The notes under the pieces are model-generated. The model did no database searches. It saw nothing but the letters and a program-made list of their open reading frames with translations, and was not told the origin of the DNA. The position numbers and the translations under genes are program-made. Source: an uncultured Mollicutes bacterium (GTDB lineage Bacteria > Bacillota_I > Bacilli_A > RF39 > UBA660). From it: a stretch of 33,744 nt of DNA. Numbering within the stretch: the first letter of the stretch is position 1; the number at the start of each line of letters is the position of its first letter. The DNA lies in assembly GCA_946500425.1 (NCBI GenBank), contig CAMMVQ010000014.1, positions 1 to 33,744 on the forward strand, written 5' to 3'. Shown here piece by piece: positions 32,250 to 33,744 of this stretch.

Positions 32250-33497
32250 TTATTTCACTTTCGTGTTTAAACATTTTTGCTTGCTTTTTATAGGTGGCTT
32301 GGTTACTAATTCATAGGTATCATCTAATATCATTTTTTCCTCATTAGTTGGAATTACAAACACTGGCACTTTAGAGTCTTGAGTTGTTATAATACCACTA
32401 TGAATATCTTTAAAACCGGCGATTATATTATTCATTTTCTCATTAAACTTACTTCCTAATGGTTTGGCAATTTTATCTAGTATACCTTTTCTAACAACCA
32501 TTGAGTTTTCTCCAACTCCCGCTGTAAATACTATTGCATCAACGTTACCATCTAGTTCAAAATAGTAGCTACCAATATATTTAATAATAGAGTTTTCAAA
32601 CATATCTATTGCTAATTTGGCTTTTTTGCTTCCATTAGCAGCCAGTTCTTCTAAGTCTCTTAAGTCATTTTTTCCAGCTATTCCTAGTAAACCGCTTTTT
32701 TTGTTTAAAGCTTCGTTTACTTCATCAACACTCATGTTTCTTTCATGTGAAATGTAATCAATTATTGATGGGTCTATATCACCTGATCTTGTTCCCATCA
32801 TTAATCCGGCAAGTGGCGTAAGACCCATCGTTGTATCATAACATTTGCCTTCTTTTATGGCGGATATACTAGCACCAGAACCAATGTGACATATAATTAA
32901 ATTTACGTCGTCTTTTGCTAATAAGTTTTGCATAGTTTTTGTTATGTACTTGTGACTTGTTCCGTGAAATCCATATTTTCTAACACCATTTTCTTCATAC
33001 CATTCGTGTGGAACTGGGTACATGTAGTTTTCTTTTGGAATGGTTTGATGAAAAGCAGTGTCAAAAACTGCTACTTGCACAGCGTTAGGAATGATTTCTT
33101 GCATCCTAATAATACAAGCAATTTCTCCCGGATGATGTAACGGACCTAGTTTAGTTAAAGAACGAATGCTATTTAGCGCTTCATCATCTATTATTACGGA
33201 TTCGGAATAAAATTCACCACCATGTAGTACTCTGTTTCCAACTGCTTCTATTTCATCAATATTGTTTATAAAGTGGTTTTTTAGTAATTCAGTAAGCATA
33301 ACGTCAACTGCTTCTTGGTGACTTCTAACATAATAATCATGTTTTATTTTATTTCCGTTATCATTTAATAAGTAAAAACTATCTTTTTTTCCTATTTTTT
33401 CAACACAACCACTAACGATTACTTTTTCTTCTGGCATTTTATATAGCGAAAACTTTAATGAAGAACTTCCCGCATTTATGATTAGATATTTATTCAT
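32250..33497 (-). CDS. ackA: Acetate kinase
   Basis: The 415-residue protein makes ATP from acetyl phosphate and ADP, giving acetate, the final step of mixed-acid fermentation. All ASKHA-acetate kinase signatures are present: NAGSSSLKF (about 8-16), DTAFHQTIP, GFHGTSHKYI, ICHIGSGASISAI, MMGTRSGDIDPS and VFTAGVGENS. It has a basic C-terminal extension of about 15 residues (TKPPIKSKQKCLNTKVK). Strong SD and a near-consensus promoter at 33529-33557 precede it. No pta is adjacent. An ADP-ribosyltransferase-like gene follows directly. Confidence 0.97.
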   Translation of the reverse strand: MNKYLIINAGSSSLKFSLYKMPEEKVIVSGCVEKIGKKDSFYLLNDNGNKIKHDYYVRSHQEAVDVMLTELLKNHFINNIDEIEAVGNRVLHGGEFYSESVIIDDEALNSIRSLTKLGPLHHPGEIACIIRMQEIIPNAVQVAVFDTAFHQTIPKENYMYPVPHEWYEENGVRKYGFHGTSHKYITKTMQNLLAKDDVNLIICHIGSGASISAIKEGKCYDTTMGLTPLAGLMMGTRSGDIDPSIIDYISHERNMSVDEVNEALNKKSGLLGIAGKNDLRDLEELAANGSKKAKLAIDMFENSIIKYIGSYYFELDGNVDAIVFTAGVGENSMVVRKGILDKIAKPLGSKFNEKMNNIIAGFKDIHSGIITTQDSKVPVFVIPTNEEKMILDDTYELVTKPPIKSKQKCLNTKVK

Positions 33498-33528
33498 AAT
33501 AATCCCCCTATTAATTGAAACGTGATTT

Positions 33529-33557
33529 ATTCTAGCATATTTATGTTAAATAATCAA
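33529..33557 (-). promoter_or_regulatory. Promoter of ackA
   Basis: On the minus strand TTGATT (33557-33552), 17-bp spacer, TAGAAT (33534-33529); the ackA start is 32 bp from the -10 box. Confidence 0.7.
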
Positions 33558-33689
33558 GGTTTAGCAAAATTAATCATGAAAAAAGAACTAGTGATATAAT
33601 TTTTATGATTAGTATTTATACTATCTAGCTAACTATTTAAAAAAATTACTAACCTTTTAATTGTTATAAACACTATATAGGTGAAAGGC

Positions 33690-33743
33690 GTGACTAACTA
33701 TAAGAAGTCAAGACATTTTTTTGAAAAATCCTAAAAAGATTTT
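33690..33743. repeat. Right copy of 54-bp terminal inverted repeat
   Basis: Inverted copy of 1-54 with one mismatch. On the plus strand the repeat begins exactly at a GTG with AGGTG upstream (33679-33683) and encodes 14 residues (VTNYKKSRHFFEKS) before TAA at 33732-33734. The interval 33558-33689 contains no gene. Confidence 0.9.
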
Positions 33744-33744
33744 T

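Overview
The window is AT-rich DNA with strong AGGAGG-type ribosome binding sites, sigma-A type promoters (TTGACA / TATAAT) and many U-tailed hairpin terminators. UGA acts as a stop. Together with a cdaA-cdaR pair, a ribosomal L13 leader in front of rplM-rpsI, and LysM-bearing murein hydrolases, this points to a low-GC Gram-positive (Bacillota), perhaps a gut Bacilli/Erysipelotrichia-like lineage; the species cannot be named from sequence alone. No rRNA, CRISPR array or phage structural module was seen. The two window ends carry the same 54-bp sequence in inverted orientation (53/54 identical), so the window may be a contig bounded by a repeat or a segment flanked by inverted repeats.

Layout. 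1-2.65 kb: M18 aminopeptidase, a tiny promoter / six-codon-ORF / terminator unit, then a two-gene operon of a HAD phosphatase and a probable 2H phosphoesterase. 2.65-6.7 kb: a gene-poor region with two decayed genes, small unknown and membrane proteins, a run of four back-to-back hairpins, and tRNA-Thr(CGU). An 18-bp direct repeat at 4100 and 6541, the second copy just past the tRNA 3' end, brackets about 2.4 kb and suggests a decayed tRNA-associated island. 6.7-13.5 kb: chromosomal core, with two membrane proteins, c-di-AMP synthase cdaA with cdaR, rplM-rpsI, an Abi_2/HEPN gene and an HtrA protease.

13.65-22.95 kb: a mobilizable element of about 9.3 kb, inserted in the first codons of an N-acetylmuramoyl-L-alanine amidase gene. 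The amidase start codon and first Zn-ligand motif lie at 13618-13647; the remaining catalytic domain and five LysM repeats resume in frame at 22941. Cargo runs: MobV relaxase; arsenic operon (ArsR, ArsP-type permease, small thioredoxin-fold protein); membrane-bound XRE regulator; PAP2 phosphatase; about 440 bp of dense RNA/DNA hairpins including a tandemly duplicated structured motif; membrane protein plus XRE repressor facing a divergent, operator-controlled promoter; two winged-helix replication-like proteins (one apparently starting at AUU); a small protein; and a large serine recombinase at the right end. Precise excision would recreate the amidase reading frame.

22.95-33.7 kb: the broken amidase remainder; a SleB-type cell wall hydrolase; a small membrane protein; a second amidase-like LysM protein whose catalytic residues are substituted; an MTA/SAH-nucleosidase-like protein with altered active-site residues; TspO; a MacB/FtsX-type ABC exporter pair; and, on the minus strand, acetate kinase coupled to a putative ADP-ribosyltransferase-fold protein. 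The strongest leads are the recombinase-interrupted autolysin beside its catalytically dead paralogue, and the tandem structured motif at 18723-18922.
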